A stretch of DNA of 64,000 bases from Microbacterium terregens (lineage in GTDB: Bacteria > Actinomycetota > Actinomycetes > Actinomycetales > Microbacteriaceae). Under the pieces are notes generated by a model. That model saw only the letters and a program-made list of their open reading frames with translations. It did no database searches and was not told the origin of the DNA. Below are positions 1 to 8,315 of this stretch, one piece after another. The position numbers and the translations under genes are program-made. How positions within the stretch are numbered: the first letter of the stretch is position 1; every line of letters begins with the position of its first letter. Location: positions 3,224,001 through 3,288,000 of the forward strand of contig NZ_BAAAWH010000001.1 in assembly GCF_039534975.1 (NCBI RefSeq), read 5' to 3'.

Positions 1-738
1 CTGGTCCGCATGACGCTCACCCCTGCCGTGATGGCGCTGCTCGGGGATCGCGCGTGGTGGCTGCCGAAGTGGCTGGACCGGGTCGTTCCCCACTTCGACA
101 TCGAGGGCGAGGCCGTCCAGCGCGAACTCGCGCTCACCGACTGGCCCGAACCGGGCTCTACGGCGGCGGTCGTCGCGGCCGACCTGTCCGTGAGTGCCGG
201 CGATGTCCACCTCGTCGACGGCGTCGGACTTCGCGTCGAGAAGGGCGGCGCCCTGATCGTGACCGCGAAGGACGCGCGCGGACCTCGTGCGCTGCTGCTC
301 GCCCTGGCGGGCCGCGCCCCGCTCGTAGGACGCGCCCGCGTCGGCGGGCACCTGCTGCCCGGCCGCGAGGCGTGGGTGCGGGCACACGTCGCCGTCGCGC
401 TGCTGGACGGCTCCGCGCAGCCGGTGCGCGACCTGCGCCGCGCCCTCGCCGGCGCACCCCGCATCCTGGTGATCGACGGCCTCGACGCCCTGACTCCGGC
501 TGCCGTGCACGATCAGGCCGCCGCAGCGCTGAGGGATGCCGCATCCGCCACCCCGGGAATGAGCCTTGTCGTCGCGTGCGCCCACCCCGACGCCGCTCGC
601 GCGCTGCTCGCGGACGCGGGCTGGCCGGACGCGCCGGTCCTCGACGTCACGGTGACCACGCGGGCTCACCCGGCGAGCTCCCTCGATTCGATCCCCCCGC
701 GGCCGACGGCCGTTCCCACGACAGAGGTGCACGCATGA
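1..738 (+). CDS. MMPL-family transporter, C-terminal part, fused to an ABC-like domain (5' end outside window)
   Basis: The reading frame is already open at base 1, so only the C-terminus is present. The first 40 or so residues, including PAVMALLG and RRAWWLP-like RAWWLPKWLDRVVP, look like the end of the last membrane domain of MMPL/RND transporters. The following 190 residues resemble an ABC ATPase: a P-loop position reading TAKDARGPRALLLALAG, then GHLLPG, and a Walker B-like RILVIDGLDAL. The P-loop lacks the GxxGxGK[ST] residues, so ATP hydrolysis by this domain is unlikely (inference). The stop overlaps the next start (ATGA), so it is translationally coupled to the YhgE/Pip gene. Substrate unknown; lipid or surface-component export is only a family-based guess. 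Confidence 0.75.
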   Translation: MVRMTLTPAVMALLGDRAWWLPKWLDRVVPHFDIEGEAVQRELALTDWPEPGSTAAVVAADLSVSAGDVHLVDGVGLRVEKGGALIVTAKDARGPRALLLALAGRAPLVGRARVGGHLLPGREAWVRAHVAVALLDGSAQPVRDLRRALAGAPRILVIDGLDALTPAAVHDQAAAALRDAASATPGMSLVVACAHPDAARALLADAGWPDAPVLDVTVTTRAHPASSLDSIPPRPTAVPTTEVHA

Positions 739-2714
739 CCCTCCACATCGAACGGGCGCGTTCGCGCCGCCCGATCACCTGGCTGACGCTCGTCGGCGTC
801 CTGCTGCTGCCGGTGCTGATCGGCGGCATCCTCGTCGCCGCCCTGTACAACCCGGCTGAGCGGCTCGACAGCATGAGCGCCGCGATCGTGAACGAGGACG
901 AGCCCGTCACGATCGATGACCAGTACATCCCGCTCGGGCGCCAGCTGACCGCGGGCCTGGTCGAGGGTTCCGACGAGATCGCCAGCAACCTCGACTGGTC
1001 GATCTCCAACTCCGAGGACGCGGCCGCGGGCCTCGCCGACGGCACGTACCAGGCGGTGGTGACGATCCCGCAGAACTTCTCGGCGGCCGCGACCTCCACC
1101 GCTCCCGGCGGCACCCCCGAGCAGGCCACCATCGAGGTGGCCACGCCCCCCGACTCCAAGGTCGTCGACGACGCCATCACTGCCCAGGTGACCTCGGCCG
1201 CGGCATCCATCATGGGCCAGCAGCTGTCGCAGGTGTACCTCGAGAACGTGTTCCTCGGCTTCACGACTCTCGGCGACCAGCTCGGCGAAGCGGCCGACGG
1301 GGCCACCCAGCTCGCGGACGGAGCCACCCAGGCGGCGTCCGGCGCCACCGCCCTCGCGGGCGGCACGGCGCAGCTGAGCAGCGGCGCGTCCGCCCTCGCA
1401 TCCGGCGCGAACGAGCTGGGGGCCGGACTCGACACGATCGCCGGCGGCATCCGCTCGGCGTCATCCGGCGCGACGCAGCTCGCCGACGGGGTGAACTCCG
1501 GCGCGGCGACGATCGAAGCCGACGGCATCGTCCCGCAGCAGCTCAGCGACCTGGCCGCCCAGTCGGCGGGCGCCACCTCGGGCGCAGCGAACCTCGCGGG
1601 CGGCGTCGCCGCCTCGGTCGGCGCGCTTGCCGCGCAATGCGCGACCGTCAGCACGGACACCGCGTTCTGCGAGAGCCTTGCGACCGCGGCGGCCGATGCG
1701 ACCGCGGCGGCGCAGACCGCGGGCGGCGCCGCGCAGGCCGCCGGTGGAACGTCGTACGCGCTGGGACAGTTCGACACCGCGGCCAGCGCGCAGTTCGCGT
1801 CGCAGTTCCGCACGATCGGGTCCAACGTCGGCGCGCTCTCGGGCGGGCTCGAGCAGCTCGCGGGCGGCACCGACCAGTCGGCTGCGGGGGCACGGCAACT
1901 GAGCTCGGGTGCGACGCAGCTCGCGGGAGGCATCGACGAGGCAGGGACGGGAGCGACCTCGCTCGCGGATGGCGTCGCCCAGCTGGCCAGCGGGACGGCG
2001 ACCCTCGCGGATGGCCTGGATCAGGCATCCGCCGCCGTTCCCTCGTACACCGACGCGGATGCGACCAGCCTCGCGACGGTCGTCTCGGATCCAGTGACGA
2101 CCGATGGCGTCGGCTCGTCGCTGTTCGGCGCGTCGGCGGTGCCTCTGCTGTCGACACTCGCGCTCTGGTTCGGCGGCCTCGGCACGTTCGTGGCCCTGCA
2201 GGCGGCATCGCGACGCGCTCTCACCTCGCGGTCGCCGTCCGGCCTGCTCGCGCTGCGCGGGCTCGCGCCGGCCGCGGTGCTCGGTGCCGTGCAGGGACTC
2301 CTCGTCGCGGGCGTCGTGCAACTGGCGGCGTCGTATGACTGGGGACAGTGGTCGATGTTCGCCGCGCTCTGCGTGATCGCCGGCATCGCCTTCGCCGCGG
2401 TCAACCAGGCTCTGGTCGCCGTGTTCGGTGGCGCAGGGCGGTGGCTGGCCGCCCTCGTCGGCGTGCTGGCGGTCGCGACCGGAGTGGTCTCGACGGTGCC
2501 GGGCGTACTGGCGGATACCGCAGCACTGCTGCCGACCGCCCCGGCGTACAACGGGATGCTGGCCGCATTGACGGATGCCGCGGGCCTCGGCGCCGGCATC
2601 GCGGGGCTTCTGATCTGGTCACTGCTCGCGTTCATCGCGACGACCCTCGCCGTGGCGCGGCGACGCGTGGCGAACGCGCGAGACCTGCTCGCGGCATCCC
2701 CCGCCCCCGCGTAG
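735..2714 (+). CDS. YhgE/Pip domain membrane protein
   Basis: A 659-residue protein starting at an ATG that overlaps the upstream stop. One membrane segment lies at about residues 17-38 (TLVGVLLLPVLIGGILVAAL), followed by a long external region and about five membrane segments in the last 190 residues. The external region is a low-complexity array of short motifs such as GATQLADG, GASALASG and GGTAQLSSG, typical of the YhgE/Pip family (phage infection protein, YueB relatives), where it forms an extended helical stalk. Family members are surface proteins and some assist type VII-like secretion. No ESX genes are visible here. Coupling to the MMPL gene suggests one export or envelope complex (inference). 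Confidence 0.85.
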   Translation: MTLHIERARSRRPITWLTLVGVLLLPVLIGGILVAALYNPAERLDSMSAAIVNEDEPVTIDDQYIPLGRQLTAGLVEGSDEIASNLDWSISNSEDAAAGLADGTYQAVVTIPQNFSAAATSTAPGGTPEQATIEVATPPDSKVVDDAITAQVTSAAASIMGQQLSQVYLENVFLGFTTLGDQLGEAADGATQLADGATQAASGATALAGGTAQLSSGASALASGANELGAGLDTIAGGIRSASSGATQLADGVNSGAATIEADGIVPQQLSDLAAQSAGATSGAANLAGGVAASVGALAAQCATVSTDTAFCESLATAAADATAAAQTAGGAAQAAGGTSYALGQFDTAASAQFASQFRTIGSNVGALSGGLEQLAGGTDQSAAGARQLSSGATQLAGGIDEAGTGATSLADGVAQLASGTATLADGLDQASAAVPSYTDADATSLATVVSDPVTTDGVGSSLFGASAVPLLSTLALWFGGLGTFVALQAASRRALTSRSPSGLLALRGLAPAAVLGAVQGLLVAGVVQLAASYDWGQWSMFAALCVIAGIAFAAVNQALVAVFGGAGRWLAALVGVLAVATGVVSTVPGVLADTAALLPTAPAYNGMLAALTDAAGLGAGIAGLLIWSLLAFIATTLAVARRRVANARDLLAASPAPA

Positions 2715-2808
2715 CGGCCCCGAGCCTCCGGGGCTCCCGTTGACCCCGGCCCGGGGGTTGGGGGAGTTCCCTGTCGTGCGGGCTCCCTGTTCCGGGGGTT
2801 GGGGCTCC

Positions 2809-3067
2809 CCTGTCACAACCTGCAACCCGCACCGGCACATTGCGACAGGCGAACCGATGGGCCGCACCCCGCGCCGCTCACCCCGCGCCCTACCCCGGGG
2901 GCTCCCCTTTCCCGGACCCTGGGGGCTCCACTGTCACAACCTGCGACCCACACCGGCACATTGCGACAGGCCAACCGATAGGCCGAACCCCGCGCCACTC
3001 ACCCAGACCTTCACCGCGGGGGCTCCCCTGTCGCAAGCTGCGACCCGCGCGGGCGTGTTGCGACAGG
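2809..3067. repeat. Intergenic array of three 41-bp inverted-repeat elements
   Basis: Fills most of the 492-base gap between two convergent genes; I see no gene in it. Three copies lie at 2809-2849, 2930-2970 and 3027-3067. Each has a left arm CCTGTCACAA (or ACTGTCACAA, CCTGTCGCAA), exactly 21 intervening bases, and a right arm TTGCGACAGG. The third copy has perfectly complementary arms. The copies sit in longer, similar C- and G-rich units containing gggggctcc and ccgatgggccg-like stretches. The same element recurs near 31.7-32.0 kb and 51.8-52.0 kb. Function unknown; protein-binding site, REP-like element or processed RNA hairpin are possible. Confidence 0.85.
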
Positions 3068-3206
3068 CGAGCTCTGAGAGCGACGGGCGAGGGATGCCGA
3101 GACCGCGGCAACCGGGACGAACGACCGCGCGACTCAGCACGCCACACCAACGACCGCGCGACTCAGCACCGCGCGACTCACCGCGCCACATGAACGACCG
3201 CGCGAC

Positions 3207-4283
3207 TCAGCTCAGGCCGGAGTACGCGTGCAGGCCCTTGAAGAACATGTTCACGATCGTGAAGTTGAACATCACGGCGGCGAAGCCGATGATCGACAGC
3301 CACGCCGACCGCGACCCGCGCCAGCCGCGCGTCGCGCGGGCGTGGATGTATCCGGCGTAGAGCACCCAGATGACGAAGGTCCACACTTCCTTCGTGTCGA
3401 AGCCCCAGTACCGACCCCAGGCGTCGTTGGCCCAGATCGACCCGGCGATGAGCGTGAAGGTCCAGAAGATGAAGCCGATGATCGCGAACCGGTACGCGAT
3501 CGACTCGAGGGCGTCGCTGCCGGGCAGCGTGCGAAGGAACCGCGGCCCCGTCTTCGGTACGGCGGCGTCGCCGGTCGCGGCATCCGCCATGCCGATCTTG
3601 CGCTCGCGACGCGCCTGCATCAGCTGCAGCACCGAGAGCCCGAAGGCCAGCGCGAACAGCGCCGTCGCCAGCGAGGCCACGAAGACGTGGATCACCAGCC
3701 AGATGCTCTTGAGCGGGTCCATCAGCGGCGAGATCTCGACATAGAACGCCAGCGCCGCGCCGCCCAGCAACAGCACCACCATGCCGGTGATGAACGAGCC
3801 GAGGAACCGCAGGTCGTAGCGCAGGAGCGAGACGAGGTACACCGCGACGATGAGCATGGTGCCCGTCAGGGCGAACTCGTACATGTTCGACCACGGAACG
3901 CGCGATGCCGCGATGCCGCGGGTGACGTCTCCGGCGACGTGGAAGAGGAAGCCGAGCACCGTCAGCGCAGTGCCGATGCGCGCCCAGATCAGCCGCGGGC
4001 GCTGGCTCGGACGCGCGGTGAACGCCCGCTCCGCGGCACGTTCCTGATCGCGCATCCGTGCACCGGCTGCCCGGCCGGCGGGTGCGGCGACGGATGCCGC
4101 GGCCGATGCCCCGACGGACACGAGCTCGCGCTCGCGGGTCGCCTCGTCCTGCGCGTCGACGGCGCTCGCGCCGCGGCGCGCCAGGTCGACGGCATAAGTG
4201 ATGAACGCGAGCGCGTAGATCGCGATCGCGGTCCACACGAGCAGCACGGAGACCGTGTCGAGCGAGAGGGGTGTGCCAGGCAT
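3207..4283 (-). CDS. ccsB: Cytochrome c biogenesis protein CcsB (heme delivery/ligation, System II)
   Basis: A 358-residue membrane protein that with ResB forms the System II cytochrome c synthetase, which exports heme and attaches it to apocytochrome c outside the membrane. Residues around 290-310 carry the tryptophan-rich heme motif (WANDAWGRYWGFDTKEVW), the WWD signature of CcsA/CcsB proteins. Several hydrophobic segments surround it. The N-terminal 100 residues contain a charged, alanine-rich insertion between the first and second membrane segments. It lies four bases after ResB. A box TAGACT at 4290-4295 is exactly six bases before the ATG, so it may also have its own leaderless promoter inside the end of resB. 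Confidence 0.93.
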   Translation of the reverse strand: MPGTPLSLDTVSVLLVWTAIAIYALAFITYAVDLARRGASAVDAQDEATRERELVSVGASAAASVAAPAGRAAGARMRDQERAAERAFTARPSQRPRLIWARIGTALTVLGFLFHVAGDVTRGIAASRVPWSNMYEFALTGTMLIVAVYLVSLLRYDLRFLGSFITGMVVLLLGGAALAFYVEISPLMDPLKSIWLVIHVFVASLATALFALAFGLSVLQLMQARRERKIGMADAATGDAAVPKTGPRFLRTLPGSDALESIAYRFAIIGFIFWTFTLIAGSIWANDAWGRYWGFDTKEVWTFVIWVLYAGYIHARATRGWRGSRSAWLSIIGFAAVMFNFTIVNMFFKGLHAYSGLS

Positions 4284-4287
4284 GGAT

Positions 4288-6204
4288 TCAGTCTACGCGG
4301 GGCGGATCGTCGGATCCCTGGGCGGACTGCGCCCCTGCGGAGGCGGAACCGGAGCCGGAGCCGGAACCGGAACCTGAGGCGGCGCCGGAGCCCGAAGCGA
4401 AACTGGAAGCGGCTCCGGAGCCGGAACCTCGCTCGCCCGCGGAACCCCCGCCGCGCCCGGCCGCAGGGCTCGGCTCGCCCGCCGGCGCGGACACCTGCTC
4501 GCGCAGCAGCGGCTCCAGCGAGGTGGTGTGCTTCACGACGATCTGGTCCAGCGCCGCGGCGATGGTCGGGTCCTCGCCGCGTGCGAGTCCGGCGTACTCG
4601 AGCCGCAGCGTGTGCCCGTCGGCGGTGGCCTTGACCCAGATCCGGCGGCGCGGGATGAACAGGGCGGCGAGCAGCCCCAGTACCGCGAGCACGGCGAAGG
4701 CGAGGACCCACGTGGCCGCGGCATCCCGATGGACCGACAACGACACGAATCGCTTGACGGACTGGTCGTAGCCCTCGGCGCCCGCGGGCGCCTCGTTCTC
4801 GAACGTGATCGTGCCCAGGCCGTCCGGCAGCTCGGCCGTCTGGCCGGGTGCGAGTTCGATCGACCCGACGTCGACGGCCCGCCCGGTGAGCTGGGTCATG
4901 CCGGTCGGGTCGAGGGTGTACACCGAGCGGGGCGTGCCATCGTCGATGCCGAGGTCGCCGGCGTAGACGTCGAGAGTGACGACCGGGTTGACGAGTGCGG
5001 GATACGCGGACGTGAACGCACCGGTGGTCAACGGCGCCTGTGTCGGGTAGAAGAAGCCGACGAGCCCCAGTTGTTCGGGCATGCCGTCGGGCACCTTGAT
5101 GACCCCGAGGGATGTCATGTTCGTGTCCTGCGGCAGGAAGGGCACCGACTCCGAGAACACGGTCGTGCCCGCGGCATCCCTGATCGTGATCGTCGGCGCG
5201 TATCCGTTGCCCATCAGGTAGACCCGGTCGCCCTCGATCTCGAGCGGATGGTTGACGCGCACCTCACCCTGCACCGGCTCCTGGCCCGCGAGCTGCGTCG
5301 TCAGATGCGCGATGAAGTCGCCCGCCTGACCCGCACCCTGCGTGCCCGAGGGCTGGTAGGTGACACTGAACTCGTCGAGGGTCATCGAGTACGGTGCGAG
5401 CTGCTCCTCGTCCACGAAGCGGCCCGGGTTGAACGAGGTGTAATCGAGCATCGTGTTGACGAAGGTGCCCCCCTCGACGATGACGCCCTGGCCCGTGTAG
5501 GTGTAGCCGCCCCCGAGCCCGACCGCGACCAGGACGCCGATCAGGGCGGTGTGGAAGACCAGGTTCCCGGTCTCGCGCGCGTAGCCGCGCTCGGCGGAGA
5601 CCGACAGCGTCCCGCGTGCGTCGTAGCGCTCGACCCGGTATCCCCCGCTGCGCAGCTGCGCGGCGGCGACATCGACCGCCGTCGCGGCGGCGGCCGCGGC
5701 ATCCGCTCCGGGCGCGAGCTCCACGGTCGCCGCACGGTGGTCGGCGAGCCGCTCCAGGCGGGCGGGCGTTCGGGGCGGACGCGCCCGCAGCGCCTTCCAG
5801 TGGTGGCGCGAGCGCGGAATCACGCATCCGATCAGCGAGACGAACAGCAGGATGTAGATCGACGAGAACCAGATGGACGAGTAGACGTCGAACAGCTGGA
5901 GGTTGTCCAGAATCGGCGCGAGATCGGGGTTGTCGGCGAAGTACTGCGTCACACCGTTGGGGTCCGCGCTGCGCTGCGGCACGATGGACCCCGGCACGGC
6001 GGCGATCGCCAGCAGCAGGAGCAGGACCAGCGCCGTCCGCATGCTCGTGAGCTGGCGCCATCCCCAGCGCAGCCAGCCGACCGGGCCGAGCGCGGGCTGG
6101 GCGATATCGGAGGATGCCGCGACCGAATCGGCGTGATCCGCGGGTCGCAGCGTCCCCTCGGTGGGCTCCGGGGTGCCGGCAGCCTCAGAGCGGGAGCGGG
6201 ACAC
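4288..6204 (-). CDS. resB: Cytochrome c biogenesis protein ResB (Ccs1)
   Basis: Large System II partner of CcsB. Membrane segments include TALVLLLLLAIAAVPGSIVP, SIYILLFVSLIGCVIP, a third near LVFHTALIGVLVAVGLGGG and a fourth near the C-terminus (VLAFAVLAVLGLLAALFIP), with a large extracytoplasmic domain between the last two. I prefer a GTG start at 6204: a GGGGG Shine-Dalgarno-like run precedes it, and the overlap with ccdA is only 20 bases. An upstream ATG at 6249 has no visible ribosome site and would overlap ccdA by 65 bases. The last 60 or so residues are a Gly-Ser-Ala low-complexity tail encoded by imperfect six-base repeats (about 4340-4440), unusual for the family and of unknown role. 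Confidence 0.9.
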   Translation of the reverse strand: MSRSRSEAAGTPEPTEGTLRPADHADSVAASSDIAQPALGPVGWLRWGWRQLTSMRTALVLLLLLAIAAVPGSIVPQRSADPNGVTQYFADNPDLAPILDNLQLFDVYSSIWFSSIYILLFVSLIGCVIPRSRHHWKALRARPPRTPARLERLADHRAATVELAPGADAAAAAATAVDVAAAQLRSGGYRVERYDARGTLSVSAERGYARETGNLVFHTALIGVLVAVGLGGGYTYTGQGVIVEGGTFVNTMLDYTSFNPGRFVDEEQLAPYSMTLDEFSVTYQPSGTQGAGQAGDFIAHLTTQLAGQEPVQGEVRVNHPLEIEGDRVYLMGNGYAPTITIRDAAGTTVFSESVPFLPQDTNMTSLGVIKVPDGMPEQLGLVGFFYPTQAPLTTGAFTSAYPALVNPVVTLDVYAGDLGIDDGTPRSVYTLDPTGMTQLTGRAVDVGSIELAPGQTAELPDGLGTITFENEAPAGAEGYDQSVKRFVSLSVHRDAAATWVLAFAVLAVLGLLAALFIPRRRIWVKATADGHTLRLEYAGLARGEDPTIAAALDQIVVKHTTSLEPLLREQVSAPAGEPSPAAGRGGGSAGERGSGSGAASSFASGSGAASGSGSGSGSGSASAGAQSAQGSDDPPRVD

Positions 6205-6997
6205 TGAGGAACACCCCCTGCAGCTGAGCCATGAGGAGGGTCCAGACACCGGAGACCATCAGGATGCCGAGGACGACGAGCAGCACGCCGCCGACGATGT
6301 TGACCGTGCGGATGTGGCGGCGCAGGAACCCGACCGAACGCGTCGCCCACCCGAAGCCCAAGGTGAGGAGGATGAACGGGATGCCGAGACCCAGCGAATA
6401 GGCCAGCCCGAGCAGCCCCGCCCGAACCGGGTCGCCGAAGTTCCACGACATGGCGAGGATCGCGCCGAGGGTGGGTCCGATGCAGGGCGCCCAGCCGATG
6501 CCGAGAGCCAGCCCGAGCAGGGGAGCCCCGATCAGGCCGACGTTCCCGCGCACCTGCGGCTTGAACGTGCGCTGCGCGAACCCGAAGAGCCCGATGAACA
6601 CGAGCCCGAGGAGGATCACGATCACGCCCATGACTCGCGTGATGGGGTCGGCGTATTCGAGGAAGAAGCGACCGACCGTACCGCCCAGGATGTTGACGGT
6701 CATGAAGACCACGGTGAATCCGGCGATGAACAGCAGCACGCCGACCAGAAGCCGGCCGCGACTGGGAGTCTCCGCGAGCAGGGTCGTGTCGGCTGGGGCG
6801 CCGGTCGTGCGCAGCGACGCGCGAGAGCCCGCGACGACCGGTTCCGGCCGCGGCGCGACGGAACCGCCGATGAATCCGAGGTACCCGGGAACGAGGGGCA
6901 GCACGCAGGGCGACAGGAACGACACGAGCCCGGCGAGCAGAGCGATCGGCAAGGCGAGCCAGAGCGCGCCGTCCGTGATGACCGCGCCGGGGTTCAC
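6185..6997 (-). CDS. ccdA: Thiol-disulfide interchange membrane protein CcdA
   Basis: A 270-residue, roughly six-segment membrane protein of the CcdA/DsbD family that passes reducing equivalents from cytoplasmic thioredoxin to extracytoplasmic thiol proteins. The two expected redox cysteines are present: one in SFLSPCVLPLVPGYLGF near residue 30 and one in GWAPCIGPTLGAI near residue 175. The first loop carries a longer, less conserved stretch. It overlaps the TlpA-like gene by four bases (ATGA) upstream and resB downstream, so the thiol-reduction step and heme ligation are made together. The likely target is the TlpA-like protein encoded just before it. Confidence 0.93.
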   Translation of the reverse strand: MNPGAVITDGALWLALPIALLAGLVSFLSPCVLPLVPGYLGFIGGSVAPRPEPVVAGSRASLRTTGAPADTTLLAETPSRGRLLVGVLLFIAGFTVVFMTVNILGGTVGRFFLEYADPITRVMGVIVILLGLVFIGLFGFAQRTFKPQVRGNVGLIGAPLLGLALGIGWAPCIGPTLGAILAMSWNFGDPVRAGLLGLAYSLGLGIPFILLTLGFGWATRSVGFLRRHIRTVNIVGGVLLVVLGILMVSGVWTLLMAQLQGVFLSVPLPL

Positions 6998-7608
6998 GAC
7001 GACTCCGCGAGCGCGTCGCGCACGAGGGCGGTCAGGATCGAGGCATCCGGAAGCTGGCCGATGATCCGGGCGGCGACGCGGCCGCCGGCGTCCAGGACCA
7101 GGGTCGTCGGCGTCGCTTGGATCGGGGTCTTCTCGGCGAAGGCCAGTTTGATCGCCGGCGTTTCGGATGCGATGGCGCTCGGGTACGTCACACCGTAGGT
7201 CTCGGCGAACGCCGCGGCCCCCTCGGCGGAATCGATGGTGTTGATGCCGAGGAACGCGACGTTCTCACCCTCGAAGGCGCCGTACGCCTTCTCGAGGTCG
7301 CCCGCCTCGGCGCGGCACGGACCGCACGCGGCGTACCAGAAGTTCACGACCAGCACGCCGCCGAGGTAGTCGTCGCTCTCGACAGTCGCCCCGGTCTCGG
7401 TGGTCGCCTCGAACACCACCGGTTCGGTGCGCTGGTCGGCGGGGATCTCCACGACGCGGAAGTCGCCCGCGATGTATCCCTTGTTCTCACCGGCCCGGTA
7501 CTGCTCGGCCAACGGGTCGTTCGCGCACGCGGCGAGCGAGAGCGCCAGGGCAGCCGTGAGCAGCGCGACGGCGGCACGCCGTGCACCGATGGCTTGGGGA
7601 GATCTCAT
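6994..7608 (-). CDS. TlpA/ResA-like thiol-disulfide lipoprotein
   Basis: A 204-residue thioredoxin-fold protein expected to keep the apocytochrome CxxCH motif reduced outside the cell. An N-terminal signal peptide ends in a lipobox (LSLAAC), so it should be membrane-anchored as a lipoprotein. The active site is CGPC in NFWYAACGPCRAEAG, followed by a cis-proline region in IQATPTTLV. The start ATG at 7608 overlaps the stop of the phosphatase gene (ATGA). An upstream in-frame extension to 7719 would read through the phosphatase in another frame and is not used. Operon position before ccdA, resB and ccsB supports a cytochrome c maturation role. Confidence 0.9.
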   Translation of the reverse strand: MRSPQAIGARRAAVALLTAALALSLAACANDPLAEQYRAGENKGYIAGDFRVVEIPADQRTEPVVFEATTETGATVESDDYLGGVLVVNFWYAACGPCRAEAGDLEKAYGAFEGENVAFLGINTIDSAEGAAAFAETYGVTYPSAIASETPAIKLAFAEKTPIQATPTTLVLDAGGRVAARIIGQLPDASILTALVRDALAESS

Positions 7609-8237
7609 CAGACGGCCCCCACATCGACGGCACCCTCGGTCGACGCCGGCTCGGCATAGTCGGTCTCGCGCCACACGTCGCCCACGAGTTCGAAGCTGGT
7701 CACGCTCGAAAGCGCGCACCGGCGTCGGCGGGGGTCGTGCCGCGCCGGCAATCCCGCCACGGCGAGGTGCGTCACCCAGATCGGAAGCTGGTGACTGACA
7801 ATGACCACGTCACCCGAATCGGTGCGGTGCCACGCCTCGCTCATCGCGTCCTGCATGCGCGTGACGACCTGCGCGTAGGGCTCGCCCCAGCTGGGGATCT
7901 CGGGTCGGGCGAGGTAGCGCCAGCTCGCCGGGTTGGCCAGTGCCCTGCTCATCCGCTTGCCCTCGAACACGTTGGTCGGCTCGATGACGCGCTCGTCGAT
8001 CACGGGGTCCATCCCGAACAGCTCGGTGAAAGGCTCCGCGGATTCGCGCGTGCGCTGCAGCGGCGAAGCGATGAGGGCGCCGACAGCGCGCTCGAGCCCC
8101 TGGACGTACTCGGCCGCCTGGCGGGCCATCCGTCGGCCGTCAGCGCTCAGGCCGAAGCCGGGAAGCCGCCCGTACAGCACCCGGCGAGGGTTGTGGACCT
8201 CTCCGTGGCGCACGAGATGAAGGCGGTCTGCGGGCAC
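7608..8237 (-). CDS. Histidine phosphatase family protein (phosphoglycerate mutase-like)
   Basis: A 209-residue protein with the branch-1 histidine phosphatase signature LVRHGE near residue 8, where His is the phospho-acceptor. A second conserved region is SPLQRTRESAEPF, and a C-terminal VSHQLP contains the second catalytic His. The real substrate cannot be told from sequence; phosphoglycerate mutase, cobalamin phosphatase and regulatory phosphatases share this fold. It is the first gene of the cytochrome c maturation operon and overlaps the next gene by ATGA, an arrangement common in Actinobacteria. A TAGACT box at 8244-8249 is exactly six bases before the GTG start, so the operon mRNA is probably leaderless. 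Confidence 0.88.
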   Translation of the reverse strand: MPADRLHLVRHGEVHNPRRVLYGRLPGFGLSADGRRMARQAAEYVQGLERAVGALIASPLQRTRESAEPFTELFGMDPVIDERVIEPTNVFEGKRMSRALANPASWRYLARPEIPSWGEPYAQVVTRMQDAMSEAWHRTDSGDVVIVSHQLPIWVTHLAVAGLPARHDPRRRRCALSSVTSFELVGDVWRETDYAEPASTEGAVDVGAV

Positions 8238-8315
8238 GGATCCAGTCTACGGTGACGCCGTTGTGTGCTCGCTGAGGCGGGCGCTTTCCGCGTCCGCCCG
8301 CGCTAGCGTGACGGT

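Noticed and set aside
2809..3067. Possible CRISPR array at the 41-bp repeats
   Set aside because: Copies are few, spacing between them varies (97-130 bases), the spacer inside an element is fixed and often identical, and no cas genes are nearby.
6204..6249. ATG at 6249 as start of ResB
   Set aside because: Overlaps ccdA by 65 bases with no ribosome site; GTG 6204 has a GGGGG site and a short overlap.
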